Positions 23,101 to 32,886 of a DNA stretch of 64,000 bases are shown in pieces (the first letter of the stretch is position 1; each line of letters starts with the position of its first letter). The DNA is from Ligula intestinalis (taxonomy: Eukaryota > Platyhelminthes > Cestoda > Diphyllobothriidea > Diphyllobothriidae). The translations under genes and the position numbers were made by a program. Location: the NCBI GenBank assembly GCA_036362985.1, contig JAYGXS010000004.1, forward strand, positions 48,742,549 through 48,806,548. The letters run 5' to 3'. A model generated the notes under the pieces. The model had not been told where the DNA came from. It saw nothing but the letters and a program-made list of their open reading frames with translations, and ran no database searches.

Positions 23101-26100
23101 CACAAATGCACACTTGACCAAGCGCGTGGTTCAAATTATCCCGTCACACGGCGACCATCCAAACCATAGCACCCGGCATATTCAAACAAACACGAACCTG
23201 CACACACAGTCGTAATTTCCGCGTACGCGCGCGCGTACACACACAGTGGTGGGACCGGAAATAGCAACAGTCCTGACACACGCACATACAAGAGGCTGCA
23301 ACCGCCAGTTTACCACTCCGCATTCTTCCAGGGCTGAGAGAGCAGCATCCCGTCATATATAAAGACCTCGAAGATCAGGCTATGTGAACTCTGCATTGAC
23401 GACTGCGTGATTAACGTGAAAATCGAAGAAGGCAGACAACAAAGGCTGGAATGATATGCCTGTAGCGCCTCGAGCGCATATAGGCCTTCCGCTTCTAGCG
23501 CTCACGCTGCACTATGATGACAATACTCGAACTGCCGGGCGATGCACCCATAGGGCCTCTGGGACAGCCAATCACAGACGCCCACAAACTGCTATCACCC
23601 AATCACCGACAGACGCACGCGCAGGGCCTGAGCTTGTCGCGTGCTGGAGCCCCTGACCACCACCTACGGGTCTCTGTTCAGAATGCAGGATCCCTACAGC
23701 TGTTTCTCCCCTTCTCCTGCAAAATGGAACTGGGATAAAAGCACAAATTCTGCTTAGGTTCTATATGTCTCTGGAGGCGTGGGCCTCTGCTTAGCCCCTG
23801 GAATGCAAAAAAAGGCTGCCTTATGGCAACCAGAACCGACTTTCAAATAAAAAGAACCCACGGTAGTTTTACGGGTAGTCGCCTCGCAACAGCAGACTTG
23901 TGTAGCATCATTTAGTTGCCGTCAACGACACGGTAGAGGGCCCGGTCTTCAAAGCCAGCCAACCCTTTAGCGGGCTATAACATTCAACTGAGTGGCATCT
24001 TCGGGATGCATAAGGATGCCATCCTGAAAATGCTACTTAGGTCATGGGGGGACTGAAAGATACATCGAAGCCTATTGAGAAAGTCAATTAACTTCCATCT
24101 AAAGGTAAAGTGACAGAAAGGGGTTCCATAAAATCGTGTGCTGAATTCGATTGGCATACTGAGACGCTTCTCCTAGAGTATGAAGTTGAAGCAAGGTGCT
24201 TGGATAGCAAATGGGTAGGCGGAACCCTGTTTGGTAACACCACAAAACCAAAAACGCCAGAATTATTGAATACGGAGCTGTTAGTAATAGGGGTTATACG
24301 GGTGGGGCATTACGGGGGGACACGAGGGAAAATACAAGAAAAATATCAGAAAAAAACACGAAATAGTAAATAAATTATATAAGTATATATATAGCATCGA
24401 AAAAGAGCGGGATGATCGAAGGATAAATTTAAATAATATACTAAATACACTGAAAAAATTAAAAATGCATTGGAGTCCGGTTAATGTGGACACCTCCGTT
24501 CCAGGCCAACTGCCCATATTAACCGGTTTTCCACATTAAGCGAACTGACCCCAAACCAGTCGTTTCTACGTATAAAAAACAGAATTTTGCATCTGAATGA
24601 AATTTTATTGAAAGAACATGCTCAGTTTTGATTGCTTTGTTGGAAACTTTTCTCTTAAAGCTCCCCTAAAGTTCTTTATCATAGTGTCAAAATTCTCCAC
24701 ATCAAAACCTTGTTGTCGATGCCCCGTTTCGAGTACGGCCAATGCCGCCCTCATTTCTCTTGATGAGGCTGGGGGCTCGACTTCTTTGTCTTCCTCTTCA
24801 GACTCTCCTTCCTGCTCGTCTGGTACCTTCTTGGCATCTGTAACTGCTTCGGCGAGTTCGCTTGTCACCTCCTCCAGTGTTGTCTCCTCGGCGACTTCGG
24901 CATCGTCGTCGATTGAAACCCACTCTAGAAAACTCTCGATTCTGTCCTCTGTCATATCATCTGGGATCGGAATCGCGACTTCATTCTCTGCAACTTCCTT
25001 TTCAGTGGTGACGAAGCCCCCTTTCCTCCAGCAATTTACGATTGTCTCCGACTTCACCTTTTTCCACGAAGTGCTCAACATCTCCATGGCCTGAAGAACG
25101 CCAATCTTCTTCACAACGTTGTGAGCCAACAGAAAAGGTTTGTGTACTGTTCATCTGAAGCAAAACTTTCAGAACAGGACGCGGGAATTCCCCGCCACGG
25201 GCGATTTGGACTGGATTTTTGACAAAATCTGTGTGTCGACCGACCGGTTGACAGCTTAGTGCTGTCCACATTAAGCGGTGGCTGTCCAGATTAACCGGAG
25301 AATTTTACTATGGAGAAATTCCGTTCCTGGCCAACTGTCCACATTAAGCGGTTGTCCACATTAACCGTGTCCACATTAACCGGACTCCACGTATAAACTG
25401 GAAAACACGCATCCCAAGAAATTTTAATTTTAAAAAGAAGCTTTTCTTTCGGATAAAAAGTAACTTTAATTGAGCGTGGCGCCCCAGCTCGTCTTCGGCA
25501 TAACAGGAAATGTGCAATGAAAAACTAAAAAATTTCAACCGTGCGGAAAAAACTAATAGTTATATGTTAGATGGTATCTATAAGCACCTCAAAGAATGGT
25601 GGAAGAGACGAATGCCGCACAGCATAGACTGACTGAGGCCACACCTACCAATCGGGTCTCGCCCCATATAACCTTTGATTTTTCCGCAAGGTTGTAATTT
25701 TATTTGTTCATTGCACATTTTCTGTAAGTCTGAAGACAAGCTGGAATACCAAACTCGAAAATTCACTAGGTAAAGTTACTTTTTATCCAAAAGAACATTT
25801 TCATCTTCAAACAAAAATTAATCACCGTTACTACCGGTCTCCTATTAAAGAATTCTGATGTTTTTCGTCTCCGTAGTGTTACCCATAGAAGACTGTTACC
25901 ATCTAGTTTTTGTATATTTTCTATAAAATATATTTAAATTTAAAAGGGCAACAAAAATCAATAGAAAACGACGTACTATTTAAGTAGTCATGTTTTTACG
26001 ATTAATTTTCACTGGCAGCCTAGAGGAATTGCATTCAAAAGCCAAAATCCTTTTATGCCAGGAATATCATGGGATTGTACCGTAGGATGATCAATATTGC

Positions 26101-29100
26101 AGCCCTACTTGACAAAGATAGTTTACAAGTATCACCATAGTGTCCCATAGCCCCAGAAGTCTGTAACACGTGAACGATAGTAGTGTAAACCATATTTATT
26201 TTGCACGTAACGATAGCGAATAAAAATAAGCATTTAGTTAGATAGGAAGTTGTCGTTCCAACCATTGAAAAGCAAGTTTAATGATAATACCTACACATAA
26301 CACACAGAGATACGGAGATACAACAGAAATATAGTACTAATTAACTACCTTTTCATGATTTTTAACGTCTAGTTTTGGTTCAGATATGTTGTTCAGTGGG
26401 CATGCTATCTCTGCATGCGAAATTAAAAGCTTTCTTTGTATCACCGTTCGTCATAAAACAGAACTCTGGAGTTTCGGCTTATTTTAGCGATACTTATAAG
26501 CTATCCCTACCCCCTACTTAAGTAATCCTTCCCAATCAAAAGCGCGTTTCCTAGTCTCAGTTACTGTCTTATGAGATTGATCATTTGCTGTATTTCATGC
26601 TGTAGTAGATCCAATAAGGATTTAATGACTAGCTCCACACGAAGTGCACTAATGAACGCTTGCTGTGACTAGCTCAAGTCGAAGTGCACTTGTGAACGCT
26701 TGCGGTTGTGCGAAAGTCTGACAGCCAATTTTCTCTTGCTTATTCTTCACTTCCTGCTGTACAGAATTAACTCTTCTTACCATTCTGGTCTTCGCATGAC
26801 TTCTCTTCTCTTAAGGAACTGGGCCTGAAGATCGTACTTGCTAGGGTTAAACTTATTTAACCCCCTAAAATAAGGAGGGAGCGGCATGTCGCGAGCATTA
26901 CCAAAGAGCGAATGCCGAAATGAAATTTTGATGCGAACGTCATTACGGGCACCCAAAGATAAAATGAAAAGAACGGATGCTGGCAACGGTAAACTATCAT
27001 AGGTAAACGCAGCTAATAAGCTCCCGCCCTGCTGCCTTGGTAGCTTAGAGTTAAAATTTCACTCTCCTTTTCCAATGAGTTTGCGCCCGCTCCCCAATCC
27101 GTTTAACTAGCAGACGATGGATAAGGATAGCCCATCGATTTAATTCGGGCGAACTTTTTAATAGAAAAAAAGTTTACTAGTCTCGGGAGCCTGCTCTAGT
27201 AGCGCTAATAGTAAATTTCAAGAAAAACTAGACTCAAACGCTTACTTTGGGATGCTAAACCGGAGTGTTAGAGTAAAATCACGTAAAACCAACTTTTAGG
27301 ACAAAACAAAAGTGCAATAGTTGGGAACAAGTCGCTTGAATAGTAAAATATCCTTCATTCTCATGACAGTAGGACACTATCTTAGCGCCAAGGTGTTTGA
27401 CTAAATTACCCTCCTCAAGTAAACACTAAGAGGCTCAGAAAGGACCTACAGACATTTCGGGTCGGCTTTTATTAAGGGATTGTCGCAGAGATTTTTACGA
27501 CTCTCAGCTGGGATTTCACTCCAACGTATAGCGGGCAGCAGTTGATGCAGGTGCTCAACTCGTTTAGACGTCTCCTCCCTCGTTACCCAGCTCAGAACGG
27601 CTTGCAGAACGGCCTCCTCGTTTGAAGCACGCAGATCGTCACTGTCAATGAGTTGAAGCAGGGCCACCAGCGACAGGGAGGCAAAGAGGTCGGTGGACAC
27701 AAAATCATCGAAAATACGTCGCATGACAGAGAGACAGCTTTCCTGCATAATATCGCTCTTCGTATCCTGCGACAACAGCCAGAGACTCGACAAACGGGCC
27801 AAATTTATGCTGAAATGGAGGCAACAACGGCAGCAGGAAACGATGAAAGTGCATGCTACCAACAATGAAAGAGGAAAGGTGGCATAGTTTGAAGTTCAAA
27901 TTAAATGATCTTGTCAAGTGCCTAATTGCATGGAAAGGCAAATACGATCTTTTTCAGACAGGCGGCCTGGTTACATAGAAACCAGCACTAAAGACAACTA
28001 CTTTGATGCATGCACCGAACTCGAGGGACTGACTTGGGTGATGCAGTTAAGAAGAACAGGTCTTTGTGAACGAAAATTGTAGCTAAAAACACTTACTTGC
28101 CATCCGGCCTGTACATTTATATAGAAACGGAGAACAGCCTAAAACATGCGACTATTATTGGTTGTTTTCGCGTACAAGGGTGTAGTATGGATGGGGGGCA
28201 GTAAGAGACCGTGGGTTAGGCAGTTGTGGCGGATTTGATGGAACCGTTCCAAGAAGGGAAAGAGGGAGGACAGAGGGGGGGGGGGCGGAGCGACCGTTGG
28301 CCAACGTTCCTCACTTGCATGAAAAGGCGAACACCAGTGATCACATTTCCCCCGTTCCCATATAAATGCAATGGCCCTACATGAATGTATCAAGAGATAC
28401 GCAGGCTCGCTAACTGGCCATCAGAGTCCCTTGGTGGCAACCTTCGCAACACCTAAATGTATCAACTAATTCGCAGCAGTTCACATTTACAAGACAGCCT
28501 TGCATTAAACAACTCCATATTGCTTGTCGGAAGTTTAATAATAAAATGCTTCTTGTCGCGAGTTCCTTTTTAACTAAAAGATCATAGTTCGTTAGATTTG
28601 GCTCATGAAATATTCTATTAGATCGGCTAGTGGGATTCTAGCCCACGCCTGTAAGGAGAAGGCTTTAGAACAGCCAGCTTTCTAGCCAACTGAGCTACGA
28701 GGCTGCTGTCGCGAACTGTGAGTTTAATCACAATTTGGCCAATTTACCTACGGAAACATATGGAATCCACCAATTCTGAAAAAAGTAAGCCGACTGTTCA
28801 AGTGGGATTTCCTAAGCAATCAATCTAGAATCCACCGGATAACTACCAGGGACAAGTGAATCACATGATGTATTCAAATCTGCCAAACGCGAAATTTTAG
28901 TGCCTAAAATCGGGTAGTATTTTGCAAACAACCTACTATTATTGTATTGGCTCAGGGTAGTTTGATTAGGCGATTAATGGATGGAACTAGTGAAAAAACC
29001 ACTCAACAGATAACTGGACGTGCAAGGTAAAATGGGCTTCAGTGATTCAATTTCTAGGGTTTGACACGCCAAACAAGAATTTGCTGTGTTATTCACAGAG

Positions 29101-30172
29101 AGACCTCCATAGAAAATTGTTTAAAGCGGGGTGCTAAATGTCGGATGAGAAAAAAATGTGTAAAATGGTTACTAGTACATGGGAGCACCTAACGTGCTGA
29201 ATAGTTGGTTTTAGAACTGTGCAAGCCACTTGTAGCTTGAGTTCAGATTGGATCTATTTGCAGTCAAAAGTCATATTTACGTGTCAAATCTCCCTGCAAG
29301 TGGGCCCTATGGTCTTCTACCATTTATGCAACAAGCATAGTGACGTGAGGAATTACAGTTGACCATGTTGCGATAACTGCTCACACTATAGACTCTGGTT
29401 CCACTATTTACAAACGCGACACTCGACCATGCAGTGCAGATCATTAAAAATGTACAGAGAGCATTGTATTTTAACGATAAATTTGAGGGGTGTCCATCTA
29501 AACAGAAAACAATAGCACTACAGTTAGCGAAGATTTTTCACGCCAACACCTGTAGACCAAGTTTTCTAATAGGTGTTTTTCTCAAATTCTTTTAATTTCT
29601 AGCATGAACAAAAGCAAATGTAGAGGAGCCAAAATTGCACTAGCCCAAAAATGGATTGCGTGTACGCAAAATAATTTAAACCTAGACATACTGTTTCAAT
29701 TGAAACTGCTTAATCAGAGTACAAACCTTTCGACTAGGAACTGGATGCACCACTCTTCCAAATCGTCCATCTGGAGAGCTTTTGCCATCTGAAGGAGGTT
29801 TTGTGCGTTTTCCTGGGAGATGTTGACCCTGCCTGTGTAAACATATTCCAGTAGGGCCTCCACCGCACTACATTAAGAGGGGGCGTAGAGGAGACGGGAA
29901 CCGATTATCCTCACCTCTGTGAATAGGAGGTCCATGAGAGACTAGCACCAGGTCTTGCAAGGCTCTCCTCTAGTGCTGGGATCCTGGCTGCCAGGATGAT
30001 TCGATGGGCATATACCTTTTGCCCGTTGAGTACCTAACATCCCCTGCATGGATGCTTCAACTAGGACAGAACCTACCTCTATGGTTAAATCCTGTGCGAA
30101 GTTGGCCTTGCGTAAATCTTCCAATCTGCCACAACTCTGTTTCAGAGGGTGCTCGTCACTGAAGTATGACAT
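16738..30172 (-). CDS. BTB-BACK-Kelch (kelch-like) protein gene, seven exons found, 3' end not found
   Basis: Seven minus-strand exons join with consistent phases into about 528 codons: 30172-30077, 30033-29915, 29867-29727, 27809-27450, 21431-21193, 17582-17360 and 17144-16738. Residues 1-118 form a BTB domain (LEDLRKANFAQDLTIE, VYAHRIILAARIP, AVEALLEYVYTGRVNIS). Residues 119-240 form BACK, and from about 260 to 528 there are five kelch blades with GG doublets (YVIGG, VVCGG, FVIGG, VVVGG). Family members are adaptors that hold substrates for Cullin-3 ubiquitin ligases or bind actin; which applies here cannot be told. The frame is open at the last exon end (phase 1), so a final exon is missing. 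The introns hold a Penelope-like element, a Tigger-like element and repeats. The start was chosen as the ATG at 30172, 14 codons before the conserved LRKANF stretch. Confidence 0.88.
17360..17582 (-). CDS. Kelch-like gene exon 6 (kelch blades 2-3)
   Basis: The acceptor CAAAAG joins G plus GC to make Gly, giving EQNG-SLYVIGGWDEN. It contains SVEVFHP, MNFERCCHGAAAVG and IVVCGGENDVGSVRSCELLD. The donor GTAGGT leaves phase 2. The Penelope-like element begins within about 100 bases of this acceptor. Confidence 0.88.
17672..19924 (+). CDS. Penelope-like RT with GIY-YIG endonuclease domain, motif A Asp replaced
   Basis: A 750-codon open frame with no internal stop. The N-terminal about 100 codons overlap the 5' flank, so the true start may be further in. 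RT hallmarks are DKGRSTVV, FYGLPKVHK, PLRPIVS, motif A as SFGVTSLFTSIP (codons 318-329), GTPMGSPLSGFLAE and YVDD (415-418). The GIY-YIG domain starts near codon 610 (VVYRIQCSSCEANYIGETGKR) with RMSEH and a downstream LEAWHTAPNSINR. Motif A normally has Asp where Gly stands (codon 319, GGT), so one catalytic metal ligand is missing. Working relatives nick the target with the endonuclease and copy RNA at the nick. Confidence 0.92.
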   Translation: MRRRGDLGNNGYNILTFRKRTGLHRRRLVLVHASQSFIGVSTDFSFALRLLALDPLWGRGWSSVIVLLTRVSRRHLVGGGGQCSPASGHCSRLQLQVLKRAACFNTADADPVDLLATVESVLKTSQEPDDTKHLIRQQVTSLLLTHKSRASIPRAEQDAIKALNADRSIVVVPADKGRSTVVLDKSEYLQKANVLLDDQNAYRQCDGDSMKKMVTQINTALVGLENNGVTSKIERLNIKPSDSVMARFYGLPKVHKRGAPLRPIVSLRETKTFNLSKWMFRRLNCLTSGSDTTVRSAVHFLERLNGLRLNADEVMVSFGVTSLFTSIPQTLAIETVSDLLESRYEEGTNKPTRAHLIQLLKFYLNTYFTFEGTVYEQIKGTPMGSPLSGFLAEAVLQKLETLVFTNYRPAFWARYVDDTFVVLKHEMVSEFHTMLNSIFAEIQFTTEAESNNQLAFLDVLVHRKTDGSLKTTVYRKATDTRQVLSYQSNHPLSHKRSCVRTLYKRAETHCNEAGDKAAELKYLRRMFISNGYPGSFLERSRQPKRAASPAAEQPTLWRTMPYIENVSEAVARLLQPLGIGIAHRPEATIRRLVMRPKAPLSRGETANVVYRIQCSSCEANYIGETGKRLQTRMSEHARAVDRMDPRSLVAEHCSAPGHTFAFDDAEILARGSDRTTRETLEAWHTAPNSINRCTILRRLTRRYACGSINEIAGKKSDGSQRLATPHRARIQASGNLPQTPMRPSATPQAK
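17711..17756 (-). ncRNA. Hammerhead-ribozyme-like motif in the Penelope-like flank (degenerate)
   Basis: On the minus strand the order is CCT, a box TCGACGA, a stem GCAAGC-CTGTAC-GCTTTC with one mismatch, GAAA, then CGTC and AGG. This mirrors the hammerhead layout: stem I CCT/AGG, core CUGANGA, stem II, core GAAA, minimal palindromic stem III ACGU, cleavage after GUC. Penelope-like elements are known to carry such ribozymes in their flanks. The first core box departs from CUGANGA in its first two bases, so activity is doubtful. Confidence 0.45.
17787..17951. repeat. Left arm of the Penelope-like element's inverted flank
   Basis: Reverse-complements 20082-20247 with very few differences, including GGGGGCGGGGCTGGAGCTCC and the CGTCACCTCGTCGG segment. 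The arm reaches from the hammerhead-like side into the coding frame start. Confidence 0.9.
20082..20250. repeat. Right arm of the Penelope-like element's inverted flank, truncated by the gap
   Basis: Inverse of 17787-17951. It ends at TAACACCTAT, exactly where the unknown bases begin. The ribozyme-like part of this arm would fall in the gap. Confidence 0.88.
20251..21113. other. Assembly gap (863 unknown bases)
   Basis: Run of N in kelch intron 5, starting inside the right arm of the inverted repeat. Any open frame drawn across it is artificial. Confidence 1.
21193..21431 (-). CDS. Kelch-like gene exon 5 (first kelch blade)
   Basis: Acceptor TACCAG. Codon CT plus G gives Leu, then AVMETVNAWIDKHTG and the first blade (EELCLVLG, WNIEAYNP, MKHRFDSAIVEQNG). 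Donor GTGAGC in phase 1. It is placed just right of the 863-base gap, so the intron to its left is only partly known. Confidence 0.85.
22021..22492 (+). repeat. Direct repeat, two units (22021-22158 and 22333-22492)
   Basis: Both units begin TCTGGCACTGAGGAA, share GGGGAAGAATG-ATTCGTGTCTAT and AGACAGTCCACGGC, and end GAACAGCCCC. They are diverged and about 310 bp apart. Both lie in kelch intron 4. No function is apparent. Confidence 0.75.
22530..22606 (+). repeat. Diverged repeat block shared with 14327-14416
   Basis: Shares CAGCTACYGCACTC and a GGTGTCAAGAYAGAG-type segment in the same order with 14327-14416. Short and diverged; no family assigned. Confidence 0.4.
24471..25391 (-). mobile_element. 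Shortened Tigger/pogo-like DNA transposon, copy 1
   Basis: Bounded by terminal inverted repeats GGAGTCCGGTTAATGTGGAC at the left and their complement (ending CCGGACTCCAC) at the right. Inner copies of the GTTAATGTGGACA word lie near both ends. Length about 920 bp. It retains only the C-terminal part of a transposase frame; no CENP-B-type helix-turn-helix or DDE core is present. It is an internally deleted copy that would need a transposase supplied elsewhere. It lies in kelch intron 4 in the same direction as that gene. Confidence 0.88.
24605..25129 (-). CDS. C-terminal transposase remnant of Tigger-like copy 1 (open, no ATG at start)
   Basis: Open for 174 codons from a TTG at 25129; the first ATG is codon 15. 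The N-terminal part (VLQAMEMLSTSWKKVKSETI, then VNCWRKGGF) matches the region after the DDE core in Tigger and jerky-like transposases. The rest is very acidic (ESEEEDKEVE) and ends REKFPTKQSKLSMFFQ. It differs from the 55 kb copy by 16 bases in 525, of which 14 change an amino acid. The DDE catalytic residues are absent, so no transposase activity is expected. Confidence 0.8.
   Translation of the reverse strand: MAHNVVKKIGVLQAMEMLSTSWKKVKSETIVNCWRKGGFVTTEKEVAENEVAIPIPDDMTEDRIESFLEWVSIDDDAEVAEETTLEEVTSELAEAVTDAKKVPDEQEGESEEEDKEVEPPASSREMRAALAVLETGHRQQGFDVENFDTMIKNFRGALREKFPTKQSKLSMFFQ
25395..26160. repeat. Foldback-like inverted repeat, copy 1 (interrupted by the Tigger-like copy)
   Basis: The stretch 25395-25550 and the reverse complement of about 25690-25800 share TTCTTTYGGATAAAAAGTAACTTTA and AAATGTGCAATGAA. 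Further out, the right arm (reverse complement of 25800-26160) matches the arms of the 41-42 kb inverted repeat, e.g. TAGGGCTGCAAT and AAATATATTTTATAGAAAA. The Tigger-like copy abuts the left arm, which probably explains its short length. Confidence 0.6.
26626..26705 (+). repeat. Tandem repeat, two 40-bp units
   Basis: Two adjacent units beginning TGACTAGCTC and ending GAACGCTTGC, with a few differences between them. In kelch intron 4. Confidence 0.85.
27450..27809 (-). CDS. Kelch-like gene exon 4 (BACK domain)
   Basis: The acceptor TTTCAG at 27811-27810 completes the split codon (AG plus C). The exon reads INLARLSSLWLLSQDTKSD, FDDFVSTDLFASLSL, IDSDDLRASNEEAVL and LSWVTREE, which follows the BACK pattern. 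It ends NPLIKADPKC with two bases of a Leu codon, before donor GTAGGT. A downstream acceptor at 27767 would be out of phase and was not used. Confidence 0.88.
28625..28708 (-). other. tRNA-like segment, Arg(TCT)-like anticodon arm, no acceptor stem
   Basis: On the minus strand GCCTCGTAGCTCAGTTGGC gives a perfect A box (TAGCTCAGTTGG). An anticodon stem GGCT/AGCC with loop GTTCTAA follows, and a T-arm GTGGG/CCCAC with loop CTAGAAT. The 3' acceptor strand does not pair with GCCTCGT and the variable loop is 12 bases. It is therefore a tRNA pseudogene or a SINE head, not a working tRNA gene. Confidence 0.6.
29727..29867 (-). CDS. Kelch-like gene exon 3 (BTB end)
   Basis: One base plus 46 codons plus two bases, covering AVEALLEYVYTGRVNIS, the helix QNLLQMAKALQMDDL and CIQFLVE. 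The donor is GTTTGT. The phase 2 end matches the BACK exon acceptor. Confidence 0.87.
29868..29914 (-). other. 47-bp micro-intron 2 of the kelch-like gene
   Basis: GTGAGG...TGTAG. Splicing gives a Ser codon (AG plus T) and continues into AVEALLEYVYTGRV, the expected BTB continuation. Confidence 0.8.
29915..30033 (-). CDS. Kelch-like gene exon 2 (BTB middle)
   Basis: Residues 33-71 plus two bases, with GQKVYAHRIILAARIP, the most recognisable BTB stretch. The donor GTGAGG leaves phase 2. Confidence 0.85.
30034..30076 (-). other. 43-bp micro-intron 1 of the kelch-like gene
   Basis: GT...AG segment (GTAGGT to GTTAG). Removing it joins DLTIE to VLNGQKVYAHR, restoring the standard BTB strand-helix order that is otherwise broken by a frame change. 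Confidence 0.8.
30077..30172 (-). CDS. Kelch-like gene exon 1 (BTB start)
   Basis: Residues 1-32, ending DLTIE. A GTAGGT donor follows and the exon is phase 0 at its end. It carries the first helix of the BTB fold (EDLRKANFAQDL). Reading on without splicing leaves the conserved frame at once, which supports the donor. Confidence 0.85.
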
Positions 30173-32604
30173 TTTTTGGGAAGCAGTTTGCAGAACAGAT
30201 TAATCGACGTCTTTTTTGTGACCCGAGAGCCAGCGAAATTAAGCAGAAGTACTTTTAAGCCGAATTATCACCCTATTCCGTCCAACTGCGTAAACTTGAA
30301 TATTCTGCAAACAGCAGGTCGACGTGGCTTCAGCTGCCTGGTGCGTTGACAGTGTGCCCAATTCCACGCCCTAAAAGTCGTCGCTGCTTATTTTCCTTGT
30401 AGCCTTGTTAGTGGGCCGCTGTAACAGCCTATCAGAAGGCGACCTTGGTAGTGTTGACGCCGTGCGTTTTATCCGCTAACGAATCCCCACTTCCGCACGC
30501 AGACATATCCATGCGTGCTTGTTATTGTTCTTAGAATCGATGGCTTCACAGCCTCGGTTATTTGTTTTTAGGGCTGAATTGGTGCTGCCTCGTGTGCCTT
30601 GATCGGCGGTGGAACTCGGTATTCTTACAAGGAACTACTTCTCGAGAGGAGGGCAAATTAAAATAGGCATTTTCAAAACAAACCGGTAATTCAACCAAAA
30701 ATGTAATAACTCGGTTGGTAAAAACATCGATCGGATCCAAAGGCAAGCCAAGGGAAAAGGTGTTAAATTCAAGAAAACAATCTATATGGGTTTACCTACG
30801 GGACGAAGTAGTCAAGCCATGGAATGGATGGTTGCTAAGCGCCGGCGGAAATTCCTCTAGTTGAAGTTCTGGGGGGACGTAGGACTTCGGCCCTCCCCAC
30901 CTCTAGGGGTGGAAAGGTTCTGCTACCCGAATAAGTACGTGTCCGTCTTCTGCTTACTGAGTAGGAAAAGGGATTGGGTTGGGGTTGCTGTCATTGAAAC
31001 CTCACGGACAGTTGACTCAAAATTTTTGCAATAGACCCGCCAGATCTATTTCGTGTCCTAGTAGGATAATCCGCAGAAGCTGGTTTGATTGAGAATAGAA
31101 ACCAAACACAAGCTGTAGTAGGCTTAGGTCGAGAATGATTTTTTTATCAATTCCTGAGCTCGTTTTTCTGTCCAGTCATCTTGATCTAGTACTAAAAACA
31201 GAAATAGCTGGAAATCGTAAATTTCAACCTTTTTTAAANNNNNNNNNNACCATGTCAGCCAGAGGGTGGTCGTTTCAGTGGTTCTTGGAGCAACCGTGAC
31301 TTACCGGTTCAAAAAGGGAAGGGGGAGGATACCTGGCTTTCCATCACAGAATCACTTCGCCGGTCTTCATCTCGGCTAGTGGAAAGCGTTGTCGCTTGAG
31401 GCAACGGGGGCCGACAGCATTGTGGAAGAAGTGATTAAAAGCAAGGGAACCGGACGGAGGATGGGGACAGTATTCATGTATCACTTGGTCGAAGGCTGGT
31501 TTTAATACCAGTGTACATACGACTGGAAATAAAAGATCAACAAGGCAGTGTAGCAGCATTCTTGGAGAAAGGGACACGAGCACGTGGTTCAAAGGAAAGG
31601 GAAGATTTCGTACGAGGGAAAAAACCATATGTAGGTCAAACAGGATTTTCTCTGAAGAAAAGAGTTTTCCTTTAGTGCAGCCCATCACCGCAGCCTTTTA
31701 ATGTCTCCCTGATCATTTTTGAGCCAAGTGCTGGCGCAATAAAAGCATATTCGAGTTTTGTATTATAGTAACGTTTCCAGTTGCTTTATACAGAGACGCC
31801 TAGAAACCTTGGCGAACTTCCTACAAAAGGTGACGTGCCGATGGGGAAATGTATCACGGTCATATGGACACAAATATTATTTGCGAGTACAAAAAGATAA
31901 TTTTATACATTCTCATTATTAGACCCAAAAAATCCTGATTTTCATATGCTGCCCACATTCTATGTAACTTTGTATGTTTAGAAGAACGTATTGAGGTTTT
32001 TCAGTGCTGGCCGGAGTGGATTTGCGAAGGCCAAGTTCACTGCAGCTTTCGGTAACGGAGAGCGACAAGTTATAGACGATGGAATACTGTATGGTCTTAT
32101 GCAATAAAAACTCTTATCACTGTCACGTCGTTTTTAATGCCGGATAAAAATGCCTCGCCTGAGAGTTTGCATGTGTTCAGTTTTGCGCCCTAAACTGGCC
32201 GCTCGGTTGATGCGCTGGACCCACACTGGGGCTATATCAAGGCAAGTCAGACGTCATTCTGGAGGCATTCTCAATAACAAATTCCGCACATGAGGGCTTT
32301 AGTGGTACGCGTAGGCGCAAGCCCACACCGCTCCAGCCAATTGTGCCTGATCCCGCTTCCGGTCATCTTGACTTTGTCTTGATGCCGGGCACAAGGTAGT
32401 GAGGGACGAAATAGTGCTGTAAATACAGGAAACGTCCAATAGAATTTAACACTAATTCACACGCAAGTCACCGTCCCTACGCCACGGCGCTGTGGGGCAT
32501 ACTGTAGACGGCTCTGGATACGGTGCCAGATCGATATATCGATCGACCGATTTACCATGGTAGGCTCAGTCTTAATTTAATTCGCGGCTTGTCTTCCTTC
32601 TGGT
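30173..32604. other. Region upstream of the kelch-like gene, nothing recognised
   Basis: Should contain the kelch promoter, but no core element was identified. A ten-base unknown run (31239-31248) marks a scaffold join of uncertain size. The minus frame at 31344-31688 (114 codons) has no known motif. Confidence 0.35.
31239..31248. other. Scaffold gap marker (10 unknown bases)
   Basis: A short N run. The real distance across it may differ. Confidence 0.95.
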
Positions 32605-32886
32605 TTGGACGATTATCCTCGTGACTACGATGTTAAACAGTTTATGCACTGCATCCGACTGCCCACCGGGATTTTATCGATCTTGGGGGATCCAACTAGA
32701 AACAGCACCTATGGTATGGTATATGCTGCCATTAATCAAGGGGCTATCAGCGACGACCCAGCTTATTGCTGTGGGGCTTTGTGTCGGAATTGCATAGTAT
32801 GTCAAAGCTGTCATGCGCAACAGGGTCAAGAAGCTCAAGAACCGATTTACTTCCAGAGGAAGAAGGGTGCAAGTCTTCCCAACTAG
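32605..32886 (+). CDS. Possible exon of an unrecognised Cys-rich protein
   Basis: An open frame of about 93 codons (no ATG at its beginning; first ATG is codon 14) with a dense cysteine cluster YCCGALCRNCIVCQSC. It also has a Tyr/Gly/Asn-rich stretch before it (TRNSTYGMVYAAINQGAISD). I do not recognise the family. It could be an exon of a real gene, since the composition is not repeat-like, but no splice partner was found and chance frames of this length are expected in a window this large. Confidence 0.2.
   Translation: MDDYPRDYDVKQFMHCIRLPTGILSILGDPTRNSTYGMVYAAINQGAISDDPAYCCGALCRNCIVCQSCHAQQGQEAQEPIYFQRKKGASLPN

Noticed and set aside
24618..25094. Long Ser-rich open frame opposite the Tigger-like tail (and its counterpart at 55799-56275)
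   Set aside because: It is the antisense shadow of an acidic coding frame rich in GAG/GAA and GCC codons; its Ser runs mirror the Glu/Asp codons.
27767..27770. Alternative acceptor for the kelch BACK exon
   Set aside because: The resulting phase does not match the preceding exon; the acceptor at 27810 does and adds expected BACK residues.
28139..28393. Minus-strand frame with a HNCL word, considered as a missing BACK exon
   Set aside because: The BTB and BACK exons already join in phase; the rest of the frame does not fit the BACK pattern.
28625..28708. Possible functional tRNA-Arg(TCT)
   Set aside because: The acceptor strands do not pair and the variable loop is too long; kept only as a tRNA-like segment.
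32380..32420. A TTGATG...GACGAAAT arrangement resembling a hammerhead core
   Set aside because: The core boxes are wrong and neither stem I nor stem II pairs.
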